From Acidobacteriota bacterium (GTDB lineage: Bacteria > Acidobacteriota > Vicinamibacteria > Vicinamibacterales > UBA8438), in NCBI GenBank assembly GCA_002726085.1, contig PBRZ01000152.1, positions 1-43,042 on the forward strand: a stretch of 43,042 bases of DNA, read 5' to 3'. This document shows, piece by piece, positions 7,135 to 14,957 of this stretch; the first letter of the stretch is position 1, and each line of letters begins with the position of its first letter. Below the pieces are notes generated by a model that made no database searches, was not told the origin of the DNA, and saw only the letters and a program-made list of their open reading frames with translations. The position numbers were made by a program, and so were the translations under genes.

Positions 7135-8481
7135 CTAACGCTCGCTCGCCAGTGAGAACCGCACGATCTCCTCGTCATTGCGTACGACGATGTGCCTGTT
7201 CGCATAAGCCGGATGCGACCAGTTGACGGCGGGACCTGACCTGCGACGTCGCACGTACGGGTGTGTCGGATCGATCAGGTGCGTTCGGCTGATCTCGCGG
7301 TAGCCCTCGGGTGACAGCTTCGCGATGACCAGGTCGCCCGTGTCGGTATTGATGAAGTACCGATCCTCGTGGCGCACGAAGAACGCCGTCGCCCAGTTGG
7401 TCGACTCGCCTATCAGAGCCTCGGTCTCCCAGACACGACGACCGGTCGCGATCTCGAGACAACGCAAGACTCCGTGTCCATCGACGCCGTAGACGTAATC
7501 GCCTTGGATCAGCGGCGTGCTGATCACCGAGTTCAGCGTGTTGAAATCGCGCCCATACTCGGGGTCGCTCTCCCCCACACCTTCCCAGAGCACGCTGGCC
7601 CCGGGCGTCGCCTCGTCGAGCGCAAGCATCCTGGCTCCGCCGTACTGGGAGGTAACGAACAGATGCCGACCACTCTGCACCGGTGTCGCCGGGTTGATCC
7701 CCATGTCGACGATATGGCGGACCTCCCAGTAGATTTCACCGGTCTCGGGATCCAGAGAGCTGATGTCACGCGGGTGCCAGGCAATCAGCTGACGGACACC
7801 CCCCGCCTCGATGATGATCGGTTGGCTATAGCCAGGTTCCCAGTCCGAAGACAGCGCGCGCCAGATCTCCGCGCCCGTGCGCTTGTCGAACGCCATCATC
7901 TTGGCGTCCGGCTCACCCCCCACCAGACAGATCAGCCGGTCGCCATCGACCAGCGGCGCTCCGGTCATTCCCCACGACGGGACCGCCGTGTTGAAATCTC
8001 GCGCATAGTCTTTCTGCCAGAGGACGTCGCCGGTCGCAACATCGAGCGCCAGCAGATTCCCCATCGCGCCCAGCACATACACCCGGTCGTCATCGACCGT
8101 CGGTGTCGCTCGCGGACCGATGGCATAAACGAGCTGCAGCCCGGCGTAGTCGGTCTCCCACTCTCGAGTCCACAGCACCTGCCCGGTCTGCTCATCGAGC
8201 GCCAGCGCCCGCTCGACCACCGCCGTCGATCGCGGATCGGGCCGACGCGCGTCGGTAATGAAGACCCGTCCCGTCGCGACCGCGGCACCGGAGTAGCCGC
8301 TGTGAATCGGTGTGCGCCAAGCGACCGGGAGCCCTGCGGTGGGAAAAGTGTCGACCAACCCGGTCTCGGTCAGGATGCCGAGCCGACCGGCCCCTCGCCA
8401 CTCGGGCCAATCATTAGCATGCAGCGAGTGGACCGTTCCGCAGAGGAACAGCCCAACAATCGACGCCGCCACACGGGTCAT
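7135..8481 (-). CDS. PQQ-like beta-propeller protein, exported
   Basis: 448-residue secreted propeller of the outer-membrane-assembly/PQQ-dehydrogenase-like repeat family. The signal peptide is IVGLFLCGTVHSLHA, with GAGGAG 5 nt before ATG 8481. Repeats carry the W-docking signature DxxTGxxxW: DEQTGQVLWTREWE, DVATGDVLWQKDY, DKRTGAEIWRAL, DPETGEIYWE and EIATGRRVWE. No dehydrogenase catalytic or heme residues are apparent, so it may be a binding scaffold. First gene of the operon with the phosphoesterase and SGNH hydrolase. A decayed paralogue of its centre lies at 1841-2020. Confidence 0.85.
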   Translation of the reverse strand: MTRVAASIVGLFLCGTVHSLHANDWPEWRGAGRLGILTETGLVDTFPTAGLPVAWRTPIHSGYSGAAVATGRVFITDARRPDPRSTAVVERALALDEQTGQVLWTREWETDYAGLQLVYAIGPRATPTVDDDRVYVLGAMGNLLALDVATGDVLWQKDYARDFNTAVPSWGMTGAPLVDGDRLICLVGGEPDAKMMAFDKRTGAEIWRALSSDWEPGYSQPIIIEAGGVRQLIAWHPRDISSLDPETGEIYWEVRHIVDMGINPATPVQSGRHLFVTSQYGGARMLALDEATPGASVLWEGVGESDPEYGRDFNTLNSVISTPLIQGDYVYGVDGHGVLRCLEIATGRRVWETEALIGESTNWATAFFVRHEDRYFINTDTGDLVIAKLSPEGYREISRTHLIDPTHPYVRRRRSGPAVNWSHPAYANRHIVVRNDEEIVRFSLASER

Positions 8482-8841
8482 CGACGCTCCTCGGCTCGGT
8501 ACGGGCTACCCGCCGGCAACGATGTTCGGCCGGTCTCGGCGGGCGCCGGCTGGACGATGCGTGAGTTCGCCCGCAAAGTATAGCGGCTTTCCGGTGCCCT
8601 CACTCCGAACGGCTGGACATGGCGGTCAGGCCCCGTCCTCTGGGTGCCTCCGTCCGTCGCCACGATCGGACACTTGAGCGTGGCGGATAGACCAGAGGCC
8701 GCGCCAACGGCGAGCCAGACTGACGGCACGGTTGTTGCATATCGCATGAAGTAGATTGGCCAGTCGCGCGCCGAGCCAACCATTGGCGCCCGCGCGACGT
8801 CTCAAGTAGGAGTAGCACACAGTGAACGAAGGAGACCGGCG
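8482..8841. other. Intergenic stretch between divergent genes, no gene recognised
   Basis: 360 bases separating the propeller operon from the small gene at 8842. Minus-strand frames running through it overlap the propeller start, have no ribosome binding site and show no recognisable motif. It presumably carries promoters for both directions, but no confident -10/-35 pair stands out. Confidence 0.45.
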
Positions 8842-9057
8842 ATGATGCTGCACCAATTCCTGACCGCGACGGCGACAGCCGACGAGCAGGAGCTCCGCCG
8901 GGCCATGGCGGCTGCCCTTGCCATGGAGATACCAAACGAACCGGCCGGATATGGGAGGTTCCATCGCCGAGTGGTCGACCAGATCGACGCGGCACGCAAG
9001 GACCCGCGCCACATCGTCAGCGCCCGAATCGGCAGCCGTCTCACCTCGGCAGCATAG
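8842..9057 (+). CDS. Small hypothetical protein
   Basis: 71 residues beginning MMLHQFLTATATADEQELRR. Support is the Shine-Dalgarno GAAGGAG 8 nt before ATG 8842 and a hydrophilic, alanine- and arginine-rich composition without long low-complexity runs. It would be a soluble, mostly helical protein. No family was recognised. Minus-strand frames of similar length cover the same bases, so coding status is uncertain; the ribosome site is the main argument. Confidence 0.45.
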   Translation: MMLHQFLTATATADEQELRRAMAAALAMEIPNEPAGYGRFHRRVVDQIDAARKDPRHIVSARIGSRLTSAA

Positions 9058-9320
9058 CCACTAGCAGAAGCTTTTCTCACAGCCCAGCTAAGCATGGGCT
9101 AGACGTCACGGGTGGGCGTCAAGAAACCTGATTCAAACGTGACGCTCTCACCCTGAATGACCCCGGTCAGAAATACGGTCGCATTCGACCGCCGATGCAT
9201 CCCACCCTGCGGCGTTGCTCGTCGCAAGTTGGAGCGCTCCGCTCACTCCCGGATTCGCCCACTCTTTACCTGCGTCGATGGAACTACCATACCGACCAGA
9301 TCGTCAGAGCACGTAGACGC

Positions 9321-9521
9321 ATGGTCAAGTTCCTGCTCTGGTGCATCCTCCTCGTGTTCTGCTGGCCGCTGGCACTGCTGGCGCTCGTCCTCTACCCGAT
9401 CGTGTGGGTGGCGCTGCTGCCGTTTCGCCTGGTCGGGATCGCGGTCGGCGGCGTGTTCGCGCTGCTCGGCGCGATAATCTTGTTCCCTGCTCGCGTGCTG
9501 GGCGGCCCGGCGAAACTCTAG
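9321..9521 (+). CDS. Small membrane protein
   Basis: 66-residue hydrophobic protein starting MVKFLLWCILLVFCWPLALL, with two or three membrane segments (residues 3-25, 27-45 and 44-57). Small proteins of this composition, with LALVLYPIVW and LLPFRLVGIAV segments, are familiar as hypothetical proteins of acidobacteria-like genomes; the function is unknown. ATG 9321 was chosen because upstream in-frame sequence is arginine-rich and unlike a protein; the ribosome site is weak. Its TAG stop lies in the first bases of the inverted-repeat element at 9518-9682. Confidence 0.6.
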   Translation: MVKFLLWCILLVFCWPLALLALVLYPIVWVALLPFRLVGIAVGGVFALLGAIILFPARVLGGPAKL

Positions 9522-9682
9522 TGTAGTGCGTCCGAAATAAGGGGTATCAATTCGTGGCGCGACGCCCGGCTGGCCAGGCGCGACGAGGGAGCAAATTGGG
9601 CATTTATGACCGAGGAGCAACGCCGCCAGGCGGGATGCCCCGCCGCGAAGTCATGACCCTTCTTTCGGACGCACTGCACTAG
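9518..9682. mobile_element. MITE-like element A with about 27-bp terminal inverted repeats
   Basis: The left end CTAGTGTAGTGCGTCCGAAA continues TAAGGG; the right end read inward is CTAGTGCAGTGCGTCCGAAA continuing GAAGGG. Only two differences fall in 26 bases. The element is 165 bp, has no gene and fills the space between convergent gene ends at 9521 and 9691. An inner 28-base block (9563-9590) matches 26005-26032 of element B at 27 of 28 positions in inverse orientation. CTAG at both tips resembles target preferences of some IS630-type elements; that link is inference. Confidence 0.75.
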
Positions 9683-9690
9683 CTCGCGCA

Positions 9691-10263
9691 TCATTCCCGC
9701 ATGCGCCGCTTAGTACTGCCCACCTCCTTCTCCGTGTCATTCGGTCTAACCGATAGGCGAAAGGTGCTCTGGCTTCTCACGCCACGCCCTTCATGCGGAT
9801 ACGTGTGCAGGGTCTCGACCGAAAGCATGGCTCCCTCGATACGCCAGCCGATATGCGTCATCGGCTCTTCTGCGCCCTGACCGACCCCGTATTTGACGAT
9901 GAGTTGCTCCGCTTCCGAGAAGTCGCCCTGCAGCCCGTCGCCCGCATCGAGCTCGAACGACGACAGCTGGCAATCGTACCGGAGGCTATCGATCGCACGA
10001 GAGATGACACAATCTATGCCGACAGCCCGCTGCTCCAGCACGTGTGCCTCGAGATCCCCAGCAGCGCAGGTCAGGAGCTCGGTCAGCGCGATGTCGCCTT
10101 TCTCGACCACCACCGCGTGACTCGTCCCCAGTGCGAAGAAGGTCACCACACGCCCCCCCCACAACACCCGGCGCACATCGAAGACCCGCAACGGCTCCAG
10201 GCGAGGGCGTCCGTCGAGCAGGAAGTAGTGAAGCGTCGCTGCGCTATGGGTTACTGGGGTCAC
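9691..10263 (-). CDS. DUF2617-like protein
   Basis: 190 residues, soluble. The pattern matches my recollection of DUF2617: an N-terminal TLHYFLLDGRPRLEPLRVFD strand region, a central EKGDIALTELLTCAAG, and a C-terminal WRIEGAMLSVETLHTYPHEG then QSTFRL. GTG 10263 was chosen because homology begins there; going further upstream would run into the opposite gene. No good Shine-Dalgarno is visible. It diverges from the membrane SpeE-like gene at 10419 with 155 bases between. Proteins of this kind are found near spermidine-synthase-like, DUF350 and DUF4178 genes in other bacteria, as far as I recall. Biochemical role unknown. Confidence 0.65.
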   Translation of the reverse strand: MTPVTHSAATLHYFLLDGRPRLEPLRVFDVRRVLWGGRVVTFFALGTSHAVVVEKGDIALTELLTCAAGDLEAHVLEQRAVGIDCVISRAIDSLRYDCQLSSFELDAGDGLQGDFSEAEQLIVKYGVGQGAEEPMTHIGWRIEGAMLSVETLHTYPHEGRGVRSQSTFRLSVRPNDTEKEVGSTKRRMRE

Positions 10264-10418
10264 TTGAGCAGGTGGGTCGTAGGAGCTCGATGGAACCGCG
10301 GCATCGTACCGAAGCCCCGGCCTGGAGTCAAAACACCGAACCCGGTGCGCCTGTTGCCTGAGCGTGGAGAGGGCCACATGTTGACCCCCGTCCACCTGGG
10401 CAGCAAGATGGTAACCGC

Positions 10419-11975
10419 ATGGACGATACGCGCGCAGCATCGACGGACCACGCCGGCATCAAGACCCGCGCGCTCCTGGTCGCGGTCTTCACCATCGCCA
10501 CCTGCGGGCTGATCTACGAGCTGCTGGCCGGGACTATCGCCAGCTACCTCCTGGGCGACAGCGTCACGCAGTTCTCGACCATCATAGGCGTCTATCTGTT
10601 CGCCATGGGGGTCGGCTCCTACCTCTCGCGCCACTTTCGACGCGACCTGGTCACGCGCTTTATCGAGATCGAGATCCTCGTGGGCGTCATCGGCGGCATC
10701 TCCTCGCCCGTGCTGTTCTTCGCGTTCGGCCAAATCGACGTCTTTCGGGTCGTGCTCTACGGCTGGGTCACGGCGACCGGCGTACTGGTCGGTCTGGAGA
10801 TCCCGTTTCTGATCCGCATCCTGGAGAACCAGTTTCCGCTGCGCGACCTGGTCTCGAAGGTGCTGTCGCTCGACTACTTGGGCGCGCTCGCGGCATCGCT
10901 GCTCTTTCCGCTTTGGCTTGTGCCACGGGTCGGGTTGATGCGGTCGTCGTTCGTGTTCGGTGTGCTCAATGTGCTGGTCGCAGTCTGGACCTGTCATCTC
11001 TTCCACGCCCAGCACCGCCGACCGTGGCTGACGGCCCAGGCCTATGGCGCGCTCGTCCTGCTTCTCTTGGGGGTGGCGTTCTCCGACGACCTGATGGAGC
11101 TGTCCGAGCGACAACTCTACGAGGACGCGGTGATCCTGTCTCGGTCCTCCCCCTATCAACGCATTGTGCTGACACAGAAGGACGGCGAAGTCCGTCTGTT
11201 TCTCAACGGCGACCTTCAGTTCTCGTCCCTCGACGAATACCGCTACCACGAAGCACTCGTCCATCCGGGTCTGGCCGCGGTGGCGACGCCCCGCCGGGTG
11301 CTGGTGCTGGGCGGTGGCGACGGGATGGCGGTCCGGGAGATCCTCAGAGACGACCGGGTCGAGCAGGTCACCCTGGTGGACCTCGACCCGATGATGACAG
11401 AGATTTTCGTCGAGCACGACGGGTTTGCCGCCCTCAACGACTATGCGCTCCGCTCGCCCCGGGTCGAGCTGGTCAACGCCGACGCCTTCATCTGGCTCGA
11501 GGAGGACGCGGGCCGCTACGACTTCATCGTCGTCGACTTCCCAGACCCCTCGAACTACTCACTTGGCAAGCTGTACACCACCACGTTTTATCTACGGCTC
11601 GCCGCCCACCTGGAAGCCGGCGGCGTCGTGGCGATTCAGAGCACATCGCCCCTGGTGTCCCGACAGGCGTTCTGGTGCATCGTCGAAACAGTGCGCGCGG
11701 CCGGGTTGCACGCAGCGCCCTATCACGCCTCCGTGCCGACCTTTGGGGAATGGGGCTTCGTCGTCGCGTCCCGAGAACCGTTTCAGGTTCCCACGCGCTT
11801 CCCCGACACACTCCGGTTCCTGACACCAGCCATCGCGGGGTCGCTCTTCGAGTTTCCGGCCGACATGGCTCGAGTGCCCGTCGAGGTCAATCACCTCAAT
11901 AACCAGATTCTGGTGCACTACCACACAGACGGCTGGAACCAGTATGCGCGCGCGCCAAGCCTCGACGCGCGATGA
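10419..11975 (+). CDS. Membrane-embedded spermidine-synthase-like aminopropyltransferase (copy 1)
   Basis: 518 residues. Residues 17-225 form about seven transmembrane helices; residues 230-510 form a spermidine-synthase-type Rossmann domain. Catalytic landmarks are kept: SSLDEYRYHEALVHP (269-283), the SAM-type nucleotide loop GGGDG (298-302), VDLDP (320-324) and the DFPDP motif (373-377) that in SpeE holds the amine. It should transfer an aminopropyl-like group from decarboxylated SAM, or act on a related substrate, at the inner face of the membrane. It shares a 4-base ATGA overlap with the flavin oxidoreductase gene. A paralogue lies at 21342. No SAM decarboxylase gene is in the window. Confidence 0.87.
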   Translation: MDDTRAASTDHAGIKTRALLVAVFTIATCGLIYELLAGTIASYLLGDSVTQFSTIIGVYLFAMGVGSYLSRHFRRDLVTRFIEIEILVGVIGGISSPVLFFAFGQIDVFRVVLYGWVTATGVLVGLEIPFLIRILENQFPLRDLVSKVLSLDYLGALAASLLFPLWLVPRVGLMRSSFVFGVLNVLVAVWTCHLFHAQHRRPWLTAQAYGALVLLLLGVAFSDDLMELSERQLYEDAVILSRSSPYQRIVLTQKDGEVRLFLNGDLQFSSLDEYRYHEALVHPGLAAVATPRRVLVLGGGDGMAVREILRDDRVEQVTLVDLDPMMTEIFVEHDGFAALNDYALRSPRVELVNADAFIWLEEDAGRYDFIVVDFPDPSNYSLGKLYTTTFYLRLAAHLEAGGVVAIQSTSPLVSRQAFWCIVETVRAAGLHAAPYHASVPTFGEWGFVVASREPFQVPTRFPDTLRFLTPAIAGSLFEFPADMARVPVEVNHLNNQILVHYHTDGWNQYARAPSLDAR

Positions 11976-13687
11976 GCTGCGGACCAGTTCGCCAGATGTC
12001 CAGACCACTAGACCCTCGTGCCCAACTAACCCGCCGAGACCTGTTATGGCTGGGTCCAACCGCGGCAGCCGCCATGGCGTTTGGCTGTTCGTCTCGGGCA
12101 CCAACCTCTCGACTCGACACTGGTCGAATCAGCGGGGGGATCGTCGGCGCCTCGCATCAGACCGGCCACCGTCTGCGAGAGGGGGGGCTTCCCGAGCCGC
12201 AACAGACACGCGAGGTGCCGGTGGTCATCGTGGGTGGTGGGGTCGCGGGCCTGTCGGCAGCCTGGAAGCTGGACAAGAGCGGGTTTCACGACTTTGCCCT
12301 GCTCGAGCTCGAACCGGAAACGGGCGGCAACGCGCGGTGGGGGCAGAACGAGGTCTCCGCCTACCCCTGGGGAGCCCACTATCTACCGGTGCCGCCCGTC
12401 GAAGCGACCGCGGTGCGTGAGTTGCTGGACGAGATGGGCATGATCCAGGCCTACGGCCCCGACAACGAACCGATCTATGACCCGCGGCATCTCTGCCATG
12501 CCCCGCAGGAACGTGTGTTCATCGACGACCAGTGGCGCGAGGGCCTCTCGGCGCAAGACCTGCTCGACCCCGACGGCACCGGCACGGTTGCGGCGCTCGC
12601 CGACTTCGAGGCGCAGGTCCGGCGGTATCAGAACTATCGGGACACGCGCGGGCGGAGAGCGTTTGCGCTCCCGGTGGCCGCAAGCACGAGCGACGCAGAG
12701 ATTGTCGCGCTCGACCAGATGTCGATGCGCGAGTACTTCGACCGTGCCGGATGGACCTCCCGGCGACTCCGCTGGTATGTCGATTTCTGTTGCCGCGACG
12801 ACTACGGCTGCACACTCGACACCACGTCAGCCTGGGCCGGCTGGCACTACTTCTGCTCACGCCCAGACAACGCCGAATACTTGACCTGGCCCGAGGGCAA
12901 CGGCCGCATCGTCCGACATTTCATGGACCGCGTCGCACCCCACGTCAACACCGGCATGCTGGTCTACCGCGTGGGTCCGTCCTCGCTTGCCGGAAGCGAC
13001 GGCCCGTCGGCCGACGACCTCGAGGTGGATGCGCTCGACTCCGGCACCGAGACCACGGTGCGATTTCGTGCGCGCCATGTCATCTATGCGCTCCCTCGAT
13101 TCACGGCCCGCCACGTCATCGAAGGATACGCCCCCTCGAACGTCAGGTTGGACGCCTTTACCTACTGCCCGTGGATGGTGGCGAACCTGACCGTAGGCCG
13201 ACTGCCGGATGGCGCGGCCTGGGACAACGTGCTCTATGACAGCCCGTCGCTGGGTTACGTCGTCGCGACCCACCAGGACCTGCGGATCGCACCGGGTCCC
13301 AGCGTCCTGACCTATTACCGGCCGCTCACCACACCCAACCCCGAGGTGGCCAGGACCTGGATGCTCGAGCGAAGCTGGGACGACTGGGTGTCACTGATCC
13401 TGGCCGACCTCGCGCAGGCCGATCCCGAGATCGAGTCCCTGGTGACGCACATCGACGTCATGCTCTGGGGACATGCCATGATTCGACCCGTGCCCGGCTT
13501 CGTGTGGGGCGAGCCACGACGCCGCGCCGCCGATCGCCACGGCAACATTCGTTTCGCCCACTCCGACATGAGCGGCATCTCGGTCTTTGAAGAGGCTCAG
13601 TTTCACGGCGTGCGAACGGCCGAGGAGATCATGCGGGAGCTCGGCCACCCCTACGTCAGCTCGCTGGCACCCGGTACAGATGTGTGA
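11972..13687 (+). CDS. Tat-exported FAD-dependent amine-oxidase-like oxidoreductase
   Basis: 571 residues. The N-terminus has a twin-arginine signal, TRRDLLWLG at 20-28, ending at AFGC, so C39 may be lipidated: a Tat lipoprotein with cofactor loaded in the cytoplasm. The FAD-binding dinucleotide loop is VVIVGGGVAGLSAAWKL (84-100), followed by an acidic strand end and ETGGNARWG, the amine-oxidase-like GG motif. The C-terminal FAD segment is HSDMSGISVFEEAQFHG. Translation is coupled to the SpeE-like gene by ATGA. An exported polyamine-oxidase-like enzyme next to an aminopropyltransferase suggests it acts on the product; the substrate is not shown by the sequence. ATG 11996 is an alternative start. 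Confidence 0.85.
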   Translation: MSCGPVRQMSRPLDPRAQLTRRDLLWLGPTAAAAMAFGCSSRAPTSRLDTGRISGGIVGASHQTGHRLREGGLPEPQQTREVPVVIVGGGVAGLSAAWKLDKSGFHDFALLELEPETGGNARWGQNEVSAYPWGAHYLPVPPVEATAVRELLDEMGMIQAYGPDNEPIYDPRHLCHAPQERVFIDDQWREGLSAQDLLDPDGTGTVAALADFEAQVRRYQNYRDTRGRRAFALPVAASTSDAEIVALDQMSMREYFDRAGWTSRRLRWYVDFCCRDDYGCTLDTTSAWAGWHYFCSRPDNAEYLTWPEGNGRIVRHFMDRVAPHVNTGMLVYRVGPSSLAGSDGPSADDLEVDALDSGTETTVRFRARHVIYALPRFTARHVIEGYAPSNVRLDAFTYCPWMVANLTVGRLPDGAAWDNVLYDSPSLGYVVATHQDLRIAPGPSVLTYYRPLTTPNPEVARTWMLERSWDDWVSLILADLAQADPEIESLVTHIDVMLWGHAMIRPVPGFVWGEPRRRAADRHGNIRFAHSDMSGISVFEEAQFHGVRTAEEIMRELGHPYVSSLAPGTDV

Positions 13688-13749
13688 AAGCCGTTGGCCC
13701 GGTAACGCCAAAGACGGGGCGGATGTCGGTTGCCAGGGCGTCGGCCGGT

Positions 13750-14955
13750 TCAGGCCCCCTCCTGACCGACGATTACGACCGAGCAGACGTTCTGGTGGGG
13801 GAAACCGCCCAGGTTGTGGGTCAACCCGACCACGGGGTCGGCGGCCCGCTGTCGTTCCCCGGCGCGCCCTTGCATCTGCAGATAGAGCTCATAGAGCATC
13901 CGCAGCCCCGACGCCCCGATCGGGTGGCCGAAACACTTCAAGCCGCCATCGATCTGACACGGCACGGTGCCATCGGCATCGAAGAAGCCATCCATCACAT
14001 CCTTGATCGCGCCACCCTCGGGCGAGATGTGAAGGTCCTCCATCGTGACCAGCTCGGTGACCGAAAAGCAGTCGTGCACCTCGGTCAGGCTGATCTCCTC
14101 GCGAGGATGCTCGATGCCCGCCTCCTCATAGGCACGAGTCGATGCGACGCGCGTGGTCATGAAGTAGCTGCCGTCCCATGAGTTGTGCTGCACCTCCGTG
14201 CCGTTGGAGACGGCGAGCTGCACAGCCTTGACCATGATCAGGTCCGTCTTGCCCAGGGCCCGGGCGATGTCCGGTGTCGTCACGATGGCACAGGCGGACC
14301 CGTCGGACACCCCACAGCAGTCGAAGAGCCCGAGCGGCTCGGCGATCATCGGCGCGTTCATGACGCGGTCTTCGTCGATCCGCTTCCTGAGGTGTGCCTT
14401 CGGGTTCTTCGCGCCGTTGTCGTGGCTTTTCACCGAGATGTGAGCCATCGCGCGCTTGAGGTCGTCGCGCGACGCCCCGTGCTTGGCCTGGTAGGCGGTC
14501 GCCAGCAGAGCAAAGGCGCCGGGCGCCGACATGTTCGACCAGTACATATCGTTCACAGCGCCGCGGCTGCGCTGCGGAAGGCCGCCGTAACCGGTGTCCT
14601 TGAGTTTCTCCACACCCAGGGCAAGGGCCACATCGCACGCCCCGGACGCCACCGCGTAGACGGCGCCACGGAACGCTTCGGAGCCGGATGCGCAGTAGTT
14701 CTCAACGCGGGTCACCGGAATGTAGGGCAGACGCAAGGCCATCGCCAGCGGAATCCCGGACTTGCCGACATGCTGTTCTTCGATGGCGGTCGAGAACCAG
14801 GCCGCCTCGATCTGGTTCTTCTCGATCCCAGCGTCGGCCACCGCTTCCGAGAACGCTTCCAGCATGAGGTCCTCGGCGTTGTCGTTCCAGCGTTCGCCGA
14901 ACTTCGAGCAGCCCATCCCGAGGAGGGCGACCTTGTCTCTGATTCCGGTTGCCAT
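13750..14955 (-). CDS. Acetyl-CoA acetyltransferase-like thiolase (SCP2 type)
   Basis: 401-residue thiolase-fold enzyme, forming or cleaving a C-C bond on acyl-CoA thioesters. The nucleophilic Cys is C88 in ENYCASGSEAFRGAV; later catalytic segments are LTEVHDCFSVTE and GGLKCFGHPIGASG, as in SCP2/non-specific lipid-transfer thiolases. ATG 14955 has GGAG 10 nt upstream; a GTG two codons earlier is possible. It is the last gene of the SDR-MaoC-HMGS-like-thiolase operon and starts 2 bases after the TGA of the upstream gene. Pairing with an OB-fold protein is typical for this thiolase group. Confidence 0.9.
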   Translation of the reverse strand: MATGIRDKVALLGMGCSKFGERWNDNAEDLMLEAFSEAVADAGIEKNQIEAAWFSTAIEEQHVGKSGIPLAMALRLPYIPVTRVENYCASGSEAFRGAVYAVASGACDVALALGVEKLKDTGYGGLPQRSRGAVNDMYWSNMSAPGAFALLATAYQAKHGASRDDLKRAMAHISVKSHDNGAKNPKAHLRKRIDEDRVMNAPMIAEPLGLFDCCGVSDGSACAIVTTPDIARALGKTDLIMVKAVQLAVSNGTEVQHNSWDGSYFMTTRVASTRAYEEAGIEHPREEISLTEVHDCFSVTELVTMEDLHISPEGGAIKDVMDGFFDADGTVPCQIDGGLKCFGHPIGASGLRMLYELYLQMQGRAGERQRAADPVVGLTHNLGGFPHQNVCSVVIVGQEGA

Positions 14956-14957
14956 GG

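Noticed and set aside
8478-8783. Minus-strand 101-residue frame before the propeller gene
   Set aside because: Overlaps the propeller start, has no ribosome site and no recognisable features.
9157-9310. A third full MITE copy
   Set aside because: Only about 15-30 bases resemble the core of element B and no terminal repeats were found, so it is noted but not called.
9243-9620. Minus-strand 125-residue frame rich in Glu, Gln, Arg and His
   Set aside because: It is the antisense of the hydrophobic small gene at 9321 and runs through element A; the charged composition is a shadow of the opposite-strand membrane protein.
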